Source: Paraburkholderia acidicola
Lineage (GTDB): Bacteria > Pseudomonadota > Gammaproteobacteria > Burkholderiales > Burkholderiaceae
DNA length: 64,000 bases
Direction: 5' to 3'
Assembly: GCF_002362315.1 (NCBI RefSeq)
Contig: NZ_MTZV01000003.1
Location: 310,001 to 374,000, forward strand
This document shows positions 15,687-26,248 of the stretch, piece after piece. The translations under genes were made by a program, and so were the position numbers. Numbering within the stretch: the stretch's first letter is position 1; each line of letters opens with the position of its first letter. A model generated the notes under the pieces. It did not search any database and was not told where the DNA came from. It saw nothing but the letters and a program-made list of their open reading frames with translations.

Positions 15687-16523
15687 ATGAACCAGCTTCC
15701 GACGCCCTCCCGCCCCGCCGACCCCGTCAAAGACAAGGACGGTTCCGGCGACGAGGTTACGGCGCTCGCACGCGGCCTGACTGTATTGCGACGCATCGCT
15801 GCCGCCGATGCCCCCCTCAGCAACCGCGAGCTCACCGAGCAGACCGGCATTCCGAAGCCAACCGTCTCCCGCATCACTGCCACGCTCGTCAGTGCGGGCT
15901 TCCTGTTTCGCCTGCCCGACAGCGAACGCTTCGTGCTCACCTCTTCGGTACTTGAACTGAGTAACGGCTTCCTGCGCAATTTCGATATCCGCGCGCGGTC
16001 GCGGCCTTTCCTGATCGAGCTGGCGGAACGCACCTCACTGTCGGTACATCTCGCGGTACGCGACCGGCTCGATATGGTCGTCATCGATGCGATCCGGCCG
16101 CGCTCGGCGGTGCTGGTTTCGCGGCTCGAAATCGGTTCGCGGATGGACCTGTGCCGCACGGCAGTCGGGCGTGCCTATCTCGCCGCCTTGAACGACGTCG
16201 AACGGCAAAAGTTGCTGACCGGTTTGCAGGCTGCATCGGGCGACGACTGGGGCTATCTCAGCAACCGTCTGGAAAGCGCGTTGCAGGAAACAGCAACGCA
16301 AGGCTTCGCGATCGCGACCGGCGAGTGGTACGACGGGCTCAACGCAATTGCCGCGGGCTTTATCGGGCCGTCGGGCGAACGGTACGCCGTCAATTGCGGC
16401 GGCTCGGCGCATCAGTGTCCACGCGACTGGCTGATTTCGCGCGCCGCGCCCGCGCTGCTCGCCTGTATTGCCAGGATCGTGCAGGAAATCGGCGGCACAC
16501 CGGGCCAGCGGCTCGACAACTAG
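15687..16523 (+). CDS. IclR-family transcriptional regulator
   Basis: This is a 278-residue IclR regulator. A roughly 25-residue charged N-terminal tail is followed by the winged helix (ALARGLTVLRRIAAADAPLSNRELTEQTGIPKPTVSRITATLV) and the GAF-like effector domain with LCRTAVGRAYLAAL and AIAAGFIGPSGERYAVNCGG. It resembles PcaR/PobR-type regulators of aromatic or acid catabolism. No target operon is adjacent: crcB is upstream and the RND efflux operon lies 368 bases downstream in the same direction. The effector is unknown. Confidence 0.88.
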   Translation: MNQLPTPSRPADPVKDKDGSGDEVTALARGLTVLRRIAAADAPLSNRELTEQTGIPKPTVSRITATLVSAGFLFRLPDSERFVLTSSVLELSNGFLRNFDIRARSRPFLIELAERTSLSVHLAVRDRLDMVVIDAIRPRSAVLVSRLEIGSRMDLCRTAVGRAYLAALNDVERQKLLTGLQAASGDDWGYLSNRLESALQETATQGFAIATGEWYDGLNAIAAGFIGPSGERYAVNCGGSAHQCPRDWLISRAAPALLACIARIVQEIGGTPGQRLDN

Positions 16524-16891
16524 CCGCACTGCGCGTCGACATCTGCTCCGACATCTGCGCCAATCTCCGCACCGCGAGTAATCAACCGAAAAATACGCGG
16601 CTGGACTGTAACAAAGGGGCCGACGTAGCATCATGCTTTCGCGTGCGGGCGCCCGCGCAGTGGCCGCTGTACGGGCGGGACCGAAGGCCGCGTACGGCGT
16701 AACGAGCCCCGGAGCCGCATTCCGGCTCGCTTACATCCTGTTATCGCCGGGCTTACCCTTTTTTGTGCGTCTCGCGTAGCATCCGCTAAAACCGGCCCGC
16801 GGCGCCGGCCGCCGACGCCAACCTGCCCGCCGCAACACGTTCCGCCGACGCCTCGCATCCAGCACCATTCCACATCAGTCAACGAGAACCG
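16524..16891 (+). other. Intergenic region before the RND efflux operon
   Basis: This 368-base stretch has no convincing gene. It contains a GC-rich dyad (GAGCCG 16712-16717, CGGCTC 16723-16728) without a T-run. It must hold the efflux operon promoter, but no clear -35/-10 pair or regulator gene was recognised. Confidence 0.4.
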
Positions 16892-18313
16892 ATGGACGAA
16901 CAACAACAGCATCCAGAAGACAAACCGCGCCAGCCTGACCCGGTCCGTCCGGCATACGGCGCATCGCGTACGCCCGCTACCGGCAAATCGCATCGCGTCC
17001 GGAACATCGGGTTGATCGTCGTCGTACTGGCGATCGCGGCGTTCGCGTTGTTCCGCTGGCACCCATGGGGCGGCCCGTCTGGTCCATCCGGTGCAGGTGG
17101 TCCGACAGAGGCAGGCGGTGGCGGACGTCATGGTGGCCGCGGTGCGGGCGGAGGTCCGGGCGGCGCGATGCCGCAACCGGTGCACGTCGCAACCGTGACA
17201 CAAGGCGAGATGCCAGTTGTACTGACCGCGCTCGGTACCGTTACGCCGCTCGCAAACGTCACCGTTCGCACCCAGTTGTCCGGCACGCTGCAGACCGTCG
17301 CCTTCAAGGAAGGTCAGATGGTGAAGAAGGACGATCTGCTCGCGCAGGTCGATCCGCGTCCGTATCAGATTTCGCTTGCCAATGCCCAGGGCACGCTCGC
17401 ACGCGATCAGGCGCTGCTCGCCACCGCCCGCCTCGATCTAAAACGCTATCAGACGCTGCTCGCGCAGGATTCGATCGCGAGCCAGCAGGTCGACACCCAG
17501 GCTTCGCTCGTCAGGCAGTACGAAGGCACCGTCAAGTCCGACCAGGCCAATATCGATACCTTCAAGCTCGACCTCATCTACGCACGCATCACTGCGCCCG
17601 TGTCGGGCCGCGTCGGTCTGCGCCAGGTCGATCCGGGCAACTACGTGACGCCGGGCGACACCAACGGCATCGTCGTCATTACCCAGTTGCAGCCGATCAG
17701 CGTGATCTTCACCACCTCGGAAGACAATCTGCCCGCGATCATGAAACAGCTCGCGGCCGGCACGAAGATGTCGGTGACTGCCTACGACCGCAGCAACACG
17801 ACGTCGCTGGAAGGCGGTTACCTCGAAACCATCGATAACCAGATCGACACCACGACCGGCACGCTGAAACTGCGCGCCAGTTTCGCCAACGACCACAACG
17901 CGCTGTTCCCGAATCAGTTCGTGAATACGCGGCTACTCGTCGACGTGATCCACAACGCGACGATCGTGCCGACGTCCGCGGTATTGAACGGGTCGATGGG
18001 CCAGTTCGTGTATGTCGTGAAGCCCGACAACACGGTGACGGTGCGCCAGGTCAAGGTTGGCCCTGTCGATGGCGAACGCACCAGCATCCAGTCGGGCCTG
18101 CAGCCTGGCGAGCGGGTGGTGATCGACGGTTCGGATCGCCTGAAGGAAGGTGCGAAGATCACGATTCCCGCAGACCGGCCACGCGGTGCATCGGGAGCGT
18201 CGGGAACGTCGGGAGCATCGGGTGCACATGGCGCACATGGCTGGGCCTCCGGCGCAGCGGCGGCATCCGGCGCGCGTCGCCACCGCAAACATCCAGCACA
18301 AGACTCCGAATAA
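16892..18313 (+). CDS. mdtA: RND efflux periplasmic adaptor (MdtA-like)
   Basis: This is a 473-residue membrane-fusion protein linking an inner-membrane RND pump to an outer-membrane channel. A cytoplasmic tail and a membrane anchor (NIGLIVVVLAIAAFALF, residues 30-48) are followed by a glycine-rich linker. The lipoyl/hairpin/beta-barrel core then runs from VTPLANVTVRTQLSGTLQTV through KEGQMVKKDDLLAQVDPRPY and APVSGRVGLRQVDPGNYV. The C-terminus carries an unusual Gly/Ala/Ser-His-rich tail of about 45 residues. Two RND permease genes follow 19 and 79 bases apart, as in mdtABC. Confidence 0.92.
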   Translation: MDEQQQHPEDKPRQPDPVRPAYGASRTPATGKSHRVRNIGLIVVVLAIAAFALFRWHPWGGPSGPSGAGGPTEAGGGGRHGGRGAGGGPGGAMPQPVHVATVTQGEMPVVLTALGTVTPLANVTVRTQLSGTLQTVAFKEGQMVKKDDLLAQVDPRPYQISLANAQGTLARDQALLATARLDLKRYQTLLAQDSIASQQVDTQASLVRQYEGTVKSDQANIDTFKLDLIYARITAPVSGRVGLRQVDPGNYVTPGDTNGIVVITQLQPISVIFTTSEDNLPAIMKQLAAGTKMSVTAYDRSNTTSLEGGYLETIDNQIDTTTGTLKLRASFANDHNALFPNQFVNTRLLVDVIHNATIVPTSAVLNGSMGQFVYVVKPDNTVTVRQVKVGPVDGERTSIQSGLQPGERVVIDGSDRLKEGAKITIPADRPRGASGASGTSGASGAHGAHGWASGAAAASGARRHRKHPAQDSE

Positions 18314-18332
18314 AAGGCACGGCTAATCCCGC

Positions 18333-21300
18333 ATGAATCCCTCCCGCGCCTTTATCCTGCGCCCCGTCGGCACCGCGCTGCTGATGGCGGCAATCATGCT
18401 GGTCGGGCTCGTCGCACTGCGCTTCCTGCCGCTGTCGGCGCTGCCCGAGGTCGACTATCCGACCATCCAGGTGCAAACGTTCTATCCGGGCGCGAGCCCG
18501 GACGTCATGACGTCGTCGGTGACTGCGCCGCTCGAACGGCAGTTCGGGCAGATGCCGTCACTGAACCAGATGTCGTCGCAAAGCTCGGCGGGTTCGTCGA
18601 TCATCACGTTGCAGTTCAGTCTCGATCTGCCGCTCGATATCGCCGAGCAGGAAGTGCAGGCCGCGATCAACGCCGCCGGCAACCTGCTGCCGTCCGACCT
18701 GCCCGCACCGCCGATCTACGCGAAGGTCAATCCGGCCGACGCGCCGATCATCACGCTCGCGATCACCTCGCAGACGATGCCGCTCACGCAGGTGCAGGAT
18801 CTCGCCGACACGCGGCTCGCGCAGAAGATTTCGCAGGTCGCGGGTGTCGGGCTCGTCAGTCTGTCGGGCGGGCAACGGCCCGCCGTGCGGATTCAGGCGA
18901 ACCCACGCGCGCTTGCCGCCTACGGCCTGAATCTCGACGATCTGCGCACGACGATCTCGAACCTCAACGTCAACACACCGAAGGGCAACTTCGACGGCCC
19001 GACGCGTGCTTACACGATCAACGCAAACGATCAGTTGACCGATGCCGACGCGTACAAGTCCGCGGTCATCGCATACAAGAATGGCCGCGCAGTGATGCTG
19101 ACCGACGTCGCGACCATCGTCGCTGGTGCAGAAAACACCAAGCTCGGCGCGTGGGTCGACAACACGCCGGCGATCATCCTGAACGTGCAGCGCCAGCCGG
19201 GCGCAAACGTGATCCAGGTGGTCGACAACATCAAGGCGCTGCTGCCGCAACTGCAGGAGTCGCTACCCGCTGCGCTCAATGTGCGCATCGTCACCGATCG
19301 CACCACGACGATCCGCGCGTCGGTGCGCGACGTGCAGTTCGAACTGCTGACCTCAGTCGTACTGGTCGTGCTGGTGATGTACCTGTTCCTCGCGAACGTC
19401 TACGCGACGATCATCCCGAGCCTGTCGGTGCCGCTGTCGCTGATCGGCACGCTCGCCGTGATGTACCTGTGCGGATTCTCGCTCGACAACCTCTCACTGA
19501 TGGCGCTGACGATCGCCACCGGCTTCGTCGTCGACGATGCAATCGTGATGATCGAGAACATCGCGCGCTACGTCGAAGAAGGCGAAGCGCCGCTCGAAGC
19601 GGCGCTGAAAGGTTCGAAGCAGATCGGCTTCACGATCATTTCGCTGACGGTGTCGCTGATCGCCGTGCTGATTCCGTTGCTCTTCATGGGCGACGTGGTC
19701 GGCCGCTTGTTCCACGAATTCGCGATCACGCTCGCAGTGACGATCGTGATTTCGGCCGTCGTGTCGCTGACGCTCGTGCCGATGATGTGCGCAAAGCTGC
19801 TACGCCACACACCGCCAAAAGAAAGCCATCGCTTCGAAGCGAAGGCGCACGCGTTCATCGACTACGTAATCGGCCGCTACGCCGTCGCGCTCACATGGGT
19901 GCTCGACCGGCAGCGCTCCACGCTGGTCGTCGCACTCCTCACACTGGTATTCACCGCGCTGCTGTACATCTACATTCCGAAGGGCTTCTTTCCGGTGCAG
20001 GACACCGGCGTGATCCAGGCGATCACGCAGGCGCCGCAGTCGGTGTCGTATGCATCGATGGCCGAGCGCCAGCAGGAACTCGCCGCCGCGATCCTGAAGA
20101 ATCCGGATGTCGACAGCCTCACGTCGTTCATCGGTGTAGACGGCAGCAACATCACGCTGAACAGCGGCCGGATGCTGATCAACCTGAAGCCGCGCGATGA
20201 CCGCAGCAACACCGCCAGCGACGTGATCCGCCATCTGCAGCACGAGGTCGCACACATCCCTGGCGCTACGTTGTACATGCAACCGGTGCAGGATCTGACG
20301 ATCGACTCGACGGTCAGCCCGACGCAGTATCAGTTCATCCTGACGTCGCCGAACATCGAAGAATTCTCGACCTGGGTGCCGAAGCTCGTGGAGCGCCTGC
20401 AGGAATCGCCCGAACTCGCCGACGTCGCCACCGACCTGCAAAGCAGCGGCCAGTCGGTCTACATCGAGATTGACCGCGCCACCGCGTCGCGCTACGGCAT
20501 CACACCCGCTACCGTCGACAACGCGCTCTACGATGCATTCGGCCAGCGCATCATCTCGACGATCTTCACGCAGTCGAACCAGTACCGCGTGATCCTCGAA
20601 GCGCAGCCGAGCATCCAGCACTACACCGAGTCGCTGAACGCGATCTACCTGCCCTCCTCCACCTCGACCGGTGGCCAGGTACCGCTCGCATCGATTGCGA
20701 GTTTCCATGAACGGCCGTCGCCGCTGCTCGTGACGCACCTGAGCCAGTTTCCCGCCACCACCGTGTCGTTCAACCTCGCACCGGGCGCATCGCTCGGCGC
20801 GGCCGTGAAGGCGATCCAGCAGGCGGAGAAAGACATCAACCTGCCGGCGTCGTTCCAGACGCGCTTCCAGGGTGCGGCGCTCGCGTTCCAGGCTTCGTTG
20901 TCGAACGAGCTGTTCCTGATCCTCGCCGCGATCGTCACGATGTATATCGTGCTCGGCGTGCTGTACGAAAGCTTCATCCATCCGATCACGATCCTCTCCA
21001 CACTGCCGTCGGCGGGTGTCGGCGCGCTGCTTGCGCTGCTCGTCTCGGGGCACGATCTCGACATCATCGGGATCATCGGGATCGTGCTGCTGATCGGTAT
21101 CGTGAAGAAGAACGCGATCATGATGATCGACTTCGCGCTCGAGGCCGAGCGCGAACAGGGCAAGCCGCCGCGCGAAGCGATCTACCAGGCGTGTCTGCTG
21201 CGCTTCCGGCCGATCCTGATGACGACGATGGCAGCGCTCCTCGGCGCATTGCCGCTGATGCTCGGCACCGGTGCCGGGTCCGAGTTGCGCCATCCGCTCG

Positions 21301-21464
21301 GTATCGCGATTGCAGGCGGTCTGATCGTGAGCCAGCTGCTGACGCTGTTCACGACACCGGTGATCTATCTCGGCTTCGATTCGCTGGCACGCCGTGCGCG
21401 TGCGCGGTTCGGTGGTGGTAGCGAAACGCCGCCGCCTGCCGCCGATGCGGGAACTGAAGCATGA
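18333..21464 (+). CDS. mdtB: RND efflux permease, MdtB-like
   Basis: This is a 1043-residue proton-driven RND transporter with 12 membrane helices and two large periplasmic loops. [20 protein letters not shown] opens helix 1; [17 protein letters not shown] in helix 4 has the conserved aspartates of the proton relay, and [14 protein letters not shown] the partner lysine of helix 10. MdtB and MdtC form a heterotrimer (two B, one C in E. coli) exporting bile salts, novobiocin and similar drugs. It lies 19 bases after the adaptor gene. Confidence 0.93.
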   Translation: MNPSRAFILRPVGTALLMAAIMLVGLVALRFLPLSALPEVDYPTIQVQTFYPGASPDVMTSSVTAPLERQFGQMPSLNQMSSQSSAGSSIITLQFSLDLPLDIAEQEVQAAINAAGNLLPSDLPAPPIYAKVNPADAPIITLAITSQTMPLTQVQDLADTRLAQKISQVAGVGLVSLSGGQRPAVRIQANPRALAAYGLNLDDLRTTISNLNVNTPKGNFDGPTRAYTINANDQLTDADAYKSAVIAYKNGRAVMLTDVATIVAGAENTKLGAWVDNTPAIILNVQRQPGANVIQVVDNIKALLPQLQESLPAALNVRIVTDRTTTIRASVRDVQFELLTSVVLVVLVMYLFLANVYATIIPSLSVPLSLIGTLAVMYLCGFSLDNLSLMALTIATGFVVDDAIVMIENIARYVEEGEAPLEAALKGSKQIGFTIISLTVSLIAVLIPLLFMGDVVGRLFHEFAITLAVTIVISAVVSLTLVPMMCAKLLRHTPPKESHRFEAKAHAFIDYVIGRYAVALTWVLDRQRSTLVVALLTLVFTALLYIYIPKGFFPVQDTGVIQAITQAPQSVSYASMAERQQELAAAILKNPDVDSLTSFIGVDGSNITLNSGRMLINLKPRDDRSNTASDVIRHLQHEVAHIPGATLYMQPVQDLTIDSTVSPTQYQFILTSPNIEEFSTWVPKLVERLQESPELADVATDLQSSGQSVYIEIDRATASRYGITPATVDNALYDAFGQRIISTIFTQSNQYRVILEAQPSIQHYTESLNAIYLPSSTSTGGQVPLASIASFHERPSPLLVTHLSQFPATTVSFNLAPGASLGAAVKAIQQAEKDINLPASFQTRFQGAALAFQASLSNELFLILAAIVTMYIVLGVLYESFIHPITILSTLPSAGVGALLALLVSGHDLDIIGIIGIVLLIGIVKKNAIMMIDFALEAEREQGKPPREAIYQACLLRFRPILMTTMAALLGALPLMLGTGAGSELRHPLGIAIAGGLIVSQLLTLFTTPVIYLGFDSLARRARARFGGGSETPPPAADAGTEA

Positions 21465-21543
21465 CGCGCGTCGACTACGCTCCCCGCCTGCATCGTACGT
21501 CGAGCGCGGCGGCCATGCTTGAGGCCGCCCGCCAGGAGGCCGC

Positions 21544-24500
21544 TTGAACCTGTCGCGCCCGTTCATCCAGCGCCCGGTCGCCACCACACTGCTGGCGGTC
21601 GGCATCGCGCTCGCCGGCATGTTCGCGTTCGTCAAGCTGCCGGTCGCGCCACTACCGCAAGTCGATTTCCCGACCATTTCAGTGCAGGCGAGCCTGCCTG
21701 GCGCCAGCCCGGAAACCGTTGCGACCAGCGTCGCGAGTCCGCTCGAACGGCATCTAGGTTCGATCGCCGATGTCACGGAAATGACGTCGAGCAGTTCGGT
21801 CGGCAGCGCGCGCATCACGTTGCAGTTTGGGTTGAATCGCGACATCGACGGTGCCGCGCGCGACGTGCAGGCAGCCATCAATGCGGCACGTGCCGACCTG
21901 CCTGCGAGCCTGCGCAGTAACCCGACATACCACAAGGTCAATCCCGCCGATGCGCCGATCCTGATTCTCGCGCTCACGTCAAACACGCTACCGGCTGGCC
22001 AGCTGTACGACTCCGCCGCCACGGTGTTGCAGCAGTCGCTGTCGCAGGTGGATGGGATCGGCGAAGTCGACGTGGCCGGTTCGGCGAGTCCGGCCGTGCG
22101 CGTGGAACTCGAACCGCAGGCGCTGTTTCACTACGGCATCGGCCTCGAGGATGTGCGCGCCGCACTTGCATCGGCGAACGCGAACAGCCCGAAGGGTTCG
22201 ATCGAGTTCGGGCCGAACCGCGTGCAGATCTATACCAACGACCAGGCATCGAAGGCGACACAGTACAAGGACCTCGTCATCGCCTATCGCAACGGCGCTG
22301 CGGTGAAGCTGTCCGATGTGTCTGAAGTGGTCGATTCGGTGGAAGACCTGCGCAACCTCGGCCTCACGAACGGCAAGCGCTCGGTGCTCGTCATCCTGTA
22401 CCGCCAGCCCGGCGCAAACATCATCGAGACGATCGACCGCGTGATTGCGATGCTGCCGCAGTTGAAGGCATCGCTGCCGGCCGATGTCGAGGTACTGCCC
22501 ACCGCGGATCGCTCCACCACGATCCGCGCGTCGCTCAGAGACACCGAGCGCACGCTGATCATCGCCGTCGCGCTCGTCGTGATGGTGGTGTTCCTGTTCC
22601 TGCGCAACTGGCGCGCGACGCTGATTCCGAGCGTTGCCGTGCCGATCTCGATCATCGGTACGTTTGCGGCGATGTATCTGCTCGGCTTCTCGATCGACAA
22701 TCTGTCGCTGATGGCGTTGACCATCGCAACCGGCTTCGTCGTCGACGATGCAATCGTGGTGCTCGAAAATATCTCGCGGCATATCGAGAACGGTGTGCCG
22801 CGCATGAAGGCGGCGTTTCTCGGCGCGCGCGAAGTCGGATTCACAGTGCTGTCGATCAGCGTGTCGCTCGTCGCGGTGTTCCTGCCTATTTTGCTGATGG
22901 GGGGAATCGTCGGCAGGTTGTTTCGCGAATTCGCGCTGACGCTGTCGCTCGCGATCGGCGTGTCGCTGATCGTGTCGCTGACGCTCACACCGATGATGTG
23001 CTCGCGGCTACTGCGCGAACCACGCGACCAGCAGAAGGAAGGGCGCTTCGGTCAGTGGCTCGAACGCGGTTTCACGCGCATGCAGCACGGCTACGAACGC
23101 ACGCTCAACTGGTCGTTGCGCCATCCGCGGTTGATCCTCACCGTTCTATTCCTGACCGTCGGACTGAACGTCTGGCTGTACATCATCGTGCCGAAGGGGT
23201 TCTTCCCGCAGCAGGATACCGGGCGGCTGATCGGCGGCATTCAGGCCGACCAGAGCACCTCGTTCCAGGCGATGAAAATCAAGTTCTCCGAGATGATGGC
23301 GATCGTGCAGAAGAACCCCGCTGTCGACAGCGTGGTCGGTTTCACAGGCGGCCGGCAGACCAACTCGGGCTTCATGTTCGTCGTCCTCAAGCCGGAGACC
23401 AAACGCAAGCTGTCCGCCGATGAAGTCATCGCGCAACTGCGCGTACCGCTCTCCGACGTGGCGGGCGCCCGCACCTTCCTGCAGGCGGTACAGGACATTC
23501 GCGTGGGCGGCCGGCAATCGAATGCGCAGTATCAGTTCACGCTGCTGTCCGACACCACTGAAGATCTCTACAAATGGGGGCCACTCCTCACCGAGGCGCT
23601 GCAGGCCCGCCCCGAACTCGCGGACGTGAACTCCGACCAGCAGCAGGGTGGGCTTGAATCGATGGTGACGATCGATCGCTCCACTGCCGCGCGGCTCGGT
23701 ATCAAGCCGGCGCAGATCGACAACACGCTCTATGACGCGTTTGGTCAGCGTCAGGTGTCGACGATCTACAACCCGCTGAACCAGTATCACGTCGTGATGG
23801 AAGTCGCACCGAAGTACTGGCAGAGCCCCGACATGCTCAACCAGATCTGGATCAGCACGTCGGGTGGCAGCGCGAGCGGCGCGCAGACCACCAACGCAGC
23901 GGCCGGCACGGTGATCGGACCCACCACTGGCACGACGCGCACCGCGATTGGCGGCACCGGTGGCACGACGGCGACGAGCGCAGCCAGCATCGCCGCAGAC
24001 TCCGCGCGCAACCAGGCGATCAACTCGATCGCGGCGAGCGGCAAATCAAGTGCATCGTCGGGGGCGGCGGTGTCGACGTCGAAGGAAACGATGATCCCGC
24101 TGTCGGCAATCGCGAGCTTCGGCCCCGGCAATACGCCGCTCGCGGTGAACCACCAGAGCCAGTTCGTCGCCTCGACGATCTCGTTCAATCTGCCGCCGGG
24201 CAAGTCACTGTCGGATGCGACTCAGGCGATCTACGACACGATGGCGCAGATCGGCATGCCGGCGACGATCCACGGTAGCTTCCAGGGCACGGCGCAGGCG
24301 TTCCAGCAATCGATGTCGGATCAGCCGATCCTGATCCTCGCCGCGCTCGCCGCGGTGTATATCGTGCTGGGCGTGCTGTACGAGAGCTACATCCATCCGC
24401 TGACGATTCTGTCGACGCTACCGTCGGCGGGGGTCGGCGCGCTGCTTGCGCTGCTGCTCTTCAAGACCGAGTTCAGCATCATCGCGTTGATCGGCGTGAT

Positions 24501-24849
24501 CCTGCTGATCGGTATCGTGAAGAAGAACGCGATCATGATGGTCGACTTTGCGATCGAAGCGTCGCGCCACGGGCTGTCATCACGCGATGCGATCCGCGAG
24601 GCGTGTCTGCTGCGCTTCCGGCCGATCATGATGACAACCTGCGCCGCGCTGCTTGGCGCCCTGCCGCTTGCGTTCGGACATGGCGAAGGCGCGGAGCTGC
24701 GGGCACCGCTGGGGATTTCGATTGTCGGTGGATTGATTGTGAGCCAGTTGCTGACGCTCTATACGACGCCGGTCGTATATCTCTACATGGACCGGATTCG
24801 TGTGCGATGGGAAAACCGCGGCGCGCGGCGCGGCGCACAGTCGGCGTAA
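21544..24849 (+). CDS. mdtC: RND efflux permease, MdtC-like, with low-complexity insert
   Basis: This is a 1101-residue RND transporter starting at TTG with AGGAGG four bases before it; no in-frame ATG precedes the conserved [17 protein letters not shown]. Proton-relay residues lie in [17 protein letters not shown] and [17 protein letters not shown]. It is longer than E. coli MdtC because of a roughly 75-residue Gly/Ser/Thr/Ala-rich insert (about residues 776-850) in the second periplasmic loop, before [12 protein letters not shown]. It pairs with the upstream MdtB-like pump. No outer-membrane factor gene follows, so the complex must borrow a TolC/OprM-type channel from elsewhere. Confidence 0.92.
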   Translation: MNLSRPFIQRPVATTLLAVGIALAGMFAFVKLPVAPLPQVDFPTISVQASLPGASPETVATSVASPLERHLGSIADVTEMTSSSSVGSARITLQFGLNRDIDGAARDVQAAINAARADLPASLRSNPTYHKVNPADAPILILALTSNTLPAGQLYDSAATVLQQSLSQVDGIGEVDVAGSASPAVRVELEPQALFHYGIGLEDVRAALASANANSPKGSIEFGPNRVQIYTNDQASKATQYKDLVIAYRNGAAVKLSDVSEVVDSVEDLRNLGLTNGKRSVLVILYRQPGANIIETIDRVIAMLPQLKASLPADVEVLPTADRSTTIRASLRDTERTLIIAVALVVMVVFLFLRNWRATLIPSVAVPISIIGTFAAMYLLGFSIDNLSLMALTIATGFVVDDAIVVLENISRHIENGVPRMKAAFLGAREVGFTVLSISVSLVAVFLPILLMGGIVGRLFREFALTLSLAIGVSLIVSLTLTPMMCSRLLREPRDQQKEGRFGQWLERGFTRMQHGYERTLNWSLRHPRLILTVLFLTVGLNVWLYIIVPKGFFPQQDTGRLIGGIQADQSTSFQAMKIKFSEMMAIVQKNPAVDSVVGFTGGRQTNSGFMFVVLKPETKRKLSADEVIAQLRVPLSDVAGARTFLQAVQDIRVGGRQSNAQYQFTLLSDTTEDLYKWGPLLTEALQARPELADVNSDQQQGGLESMVTIDRSTAARLGIKPAQIDNTLYDAFGQRQVSTIYNPLNQYHVVMEVAPKYWQSPDMLNQIWISTSGGSASGAQTTNAAAGTVIGPTTGTTRTAIGGTGGTTATSAASIAADSARNQAINSIAASGKSSASSGAAVSTSKETMIPLSAIASFGPGNTPLAVNHQSQFVASTISFNLPPGKSLSDATQAIYDTMAQIGMPATIHGSFQGTAQAFQQSMSDQPILILAALAAVYIVLGVLYESYIHPLTILSTLPSAGVGALLALLLFKTEFSIIALIGVILLIGIVKKNAIMMVDFAIEASRHGLSSRDAIREACLLRFRPIMMTTCAALLGALPLAFGHGEGAELRAPLGISIVGGLIVSQLLTLYTTPVVYLYMDRIRVRWENRGARRGAQSA

Positions 24850-24853
24850 GTGC

Positions 24854-25333
24854 TCAAAGCTTCTGCTGGATCGCCAGCGTAAAGATCCGCGCCCACTGCT
24901 TCGCACGGCGCTCGTCGCCGACCGGCAGCGACCAGACCGGCCGCTTCGCATCCTTGACCTTGAGTTCGACCTGCCAGCCGCGCTGCGCATCGCGTTGCGC
25001 GGTCGCGCTTTCGAGGTCGGCAAAGATGTAGGCGCCCTGCACGTTGTCCACCTGCAGGTTGCATAACCGCTTGCCCGCTGCAAGCCGTACCTCGCCCCAG
25101 CCGCCCTTCAATTCGTGCGTCCAGTCGCCGTCGTGAATGTTCGCTGCAACGTCACGCCGGCGTCGCCACCACCAGGCGATCGCCGCAATCAGCAGCGCCG
25201 CTGCAACCACGGCCGCGCCGATCGCGACACCGTAGCCGAACAGCACGGCGAGTGTGTCGAACGACCACACCGCGCCGTAAATCAGCGCGATCAATACGAT
25301 CAGGACAATCAGGATTGGCATGCAGACCACCAT
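24854..25333 (-). CDS. Membrane protein of unknown function
   Basis: This is a 159-residue protein with two adjacent membrane helices (PILIVLIVLIALIYGAVWSF and YGVAIGAAVVAAALLIAAIAWWW) and an arginine stretch that should sit in the cytoplasm. A soluble C-terminal domain of about 85 residues follows (LKGGWGEVRLAAGKRLCNLQVDNVQGAYIF). No family is recognised. Two in-frame methionines (25333, 25321) are possible starts; neither has a strong ribosome-binding site. It converges on mdtC with a 4-base gap. Confidence 0.6.
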   Translation of the reverse strand: MVVCMPILIVLIVLIALIYGAVWSFDTLAVLFGYGVAIGAAVVAAALLIAAIAWWWRRRRDVAANIHDGDWTHELKGGWGEVRLAAGKRLCNLQVDNVQGAYIFADLESATAQRDAQRGWQVELKVKDAKRPVWSLPVGDERRAKQWARIFTLAIQQKL

Positions 25334-25395
25334 CGGGAGACTGAAGGCACGCAGGCGCTGCGCCCGCGTGCCGTGAAACGGATTACATCCAGCGA

Positions 25396-25959
25396 TTACT
25401 GCTGCTTGTGCGCGGCCGCCCACGCCTTGACGGCGTTCAGCGTGTTCTCCACATGCTTGTCGGGCGACAGGCTCGTGTATTCGTAGAGAATCTTGCCGTC
25501 GGGTGCGATCACATACGACACCCGGTTTGCCATCGCCGCGTGCATCGGCATGCCGGCGTCGTAGGCATTGATGACCTTCGAGTCTTCATCGGCCGCAACC
25601 GGGAACTTGCTGCGGCACTCGCTGACCGAGAACTTCGTCAGCGTATCGATGTTGTCGTGCGACACACCGATGACCGTCGCGCCGTACTGCTTGTATTCGT
25701 CGACGGCTTCGGCAAACTCGTGCGCCTCGATCGTGCAGCCTTTCGTGAACGCGGCCGGATAGAAGTACAGCACCACCGGCCCCTTCTTCAGCGCGTCGGC
25801 CAGTGCGTACGTGTAGGTCTTGCCGCCCAGCGAAGCCTGGGTGGTGAAATCGGGCGCCTGATCGCCAGGCTTGAGCGTCGCCGACGCGATCATCGAATGC
25901 AGGGCAAGCCCCGCGCATACCAGACCCGCGGCCACCGCCGGCCACCCTTTTCGCTTCAT
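25396..25959 (-). CDS. Exported peroxiredoxin (AhpC/TSA, BCP-like)
   Basis: This is a 187-residue thiol peroxidase that reduces hydroperoxides. An N-terminal signal peptide (KRKGWPAVAAGLVCAGLALHSMIASA) suggests a periplasmic location, unlike cytosolic BCP. The peroxidatic cysteine is in AAFTKGCTIEAHEF, and a second cysteine in SVSECRSKFP may resolve it. MKRKG at 25959 is chosen as start, with GAGGTGA upstream. The gene sits just upstream of the membrane protein gene (62-base gap), so the two may be cotranscribed. The periplasmic electron donor is not evident here. Confidence 0.88.
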   Translation of the reverse strand: MKRKGWPAVAAGLVCAGLALHSMIASATLKPGDQAPDFTTQASLGGKTYTYALADALKKGPVVLYFYPAAFTKGCTIEAHEFAEAVDEYKQYGATVIGVSHDNIDTLTKFSVSECRSKFPVAADEDSKVINAYDAGMPMHAAMANRVSYVIAPDGKILYEYTSLSPDKHVENTLNAVKAWAAAHKQQ

Positions 25960-26248
25960 ATCGTCACCTCGCTCGTGAATGTCAGTCATGGGCATGCTGC
26001 GCTGCGCCGCAGCCGCGTCGCTATCGGACCCCGCTATTGGACCACGTTACGGCGCGCCGCGCTCTCACGCGGGCGGGCGGGACGTTTGTGGGTGCAACCG
26101 GCATTCATGGCGCATTCACCCGCGCCCTTCGTTCGCATACCGATTACCGCGCAGCAAACTGTCAGGAAAACCTAAAGATTCCCTCGGGTCGGTCGATATC
26201 ACGTTTTGATGGGTAGTTCCATCCTTCGGACCGGAGCGAACCGCCCCG

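Noticed and set aside
19800..22022. 740-codon minus-strand ORF opposite the RND pumps
   Set aside because: Spans the junction of two real pump genes and has shadow composition.
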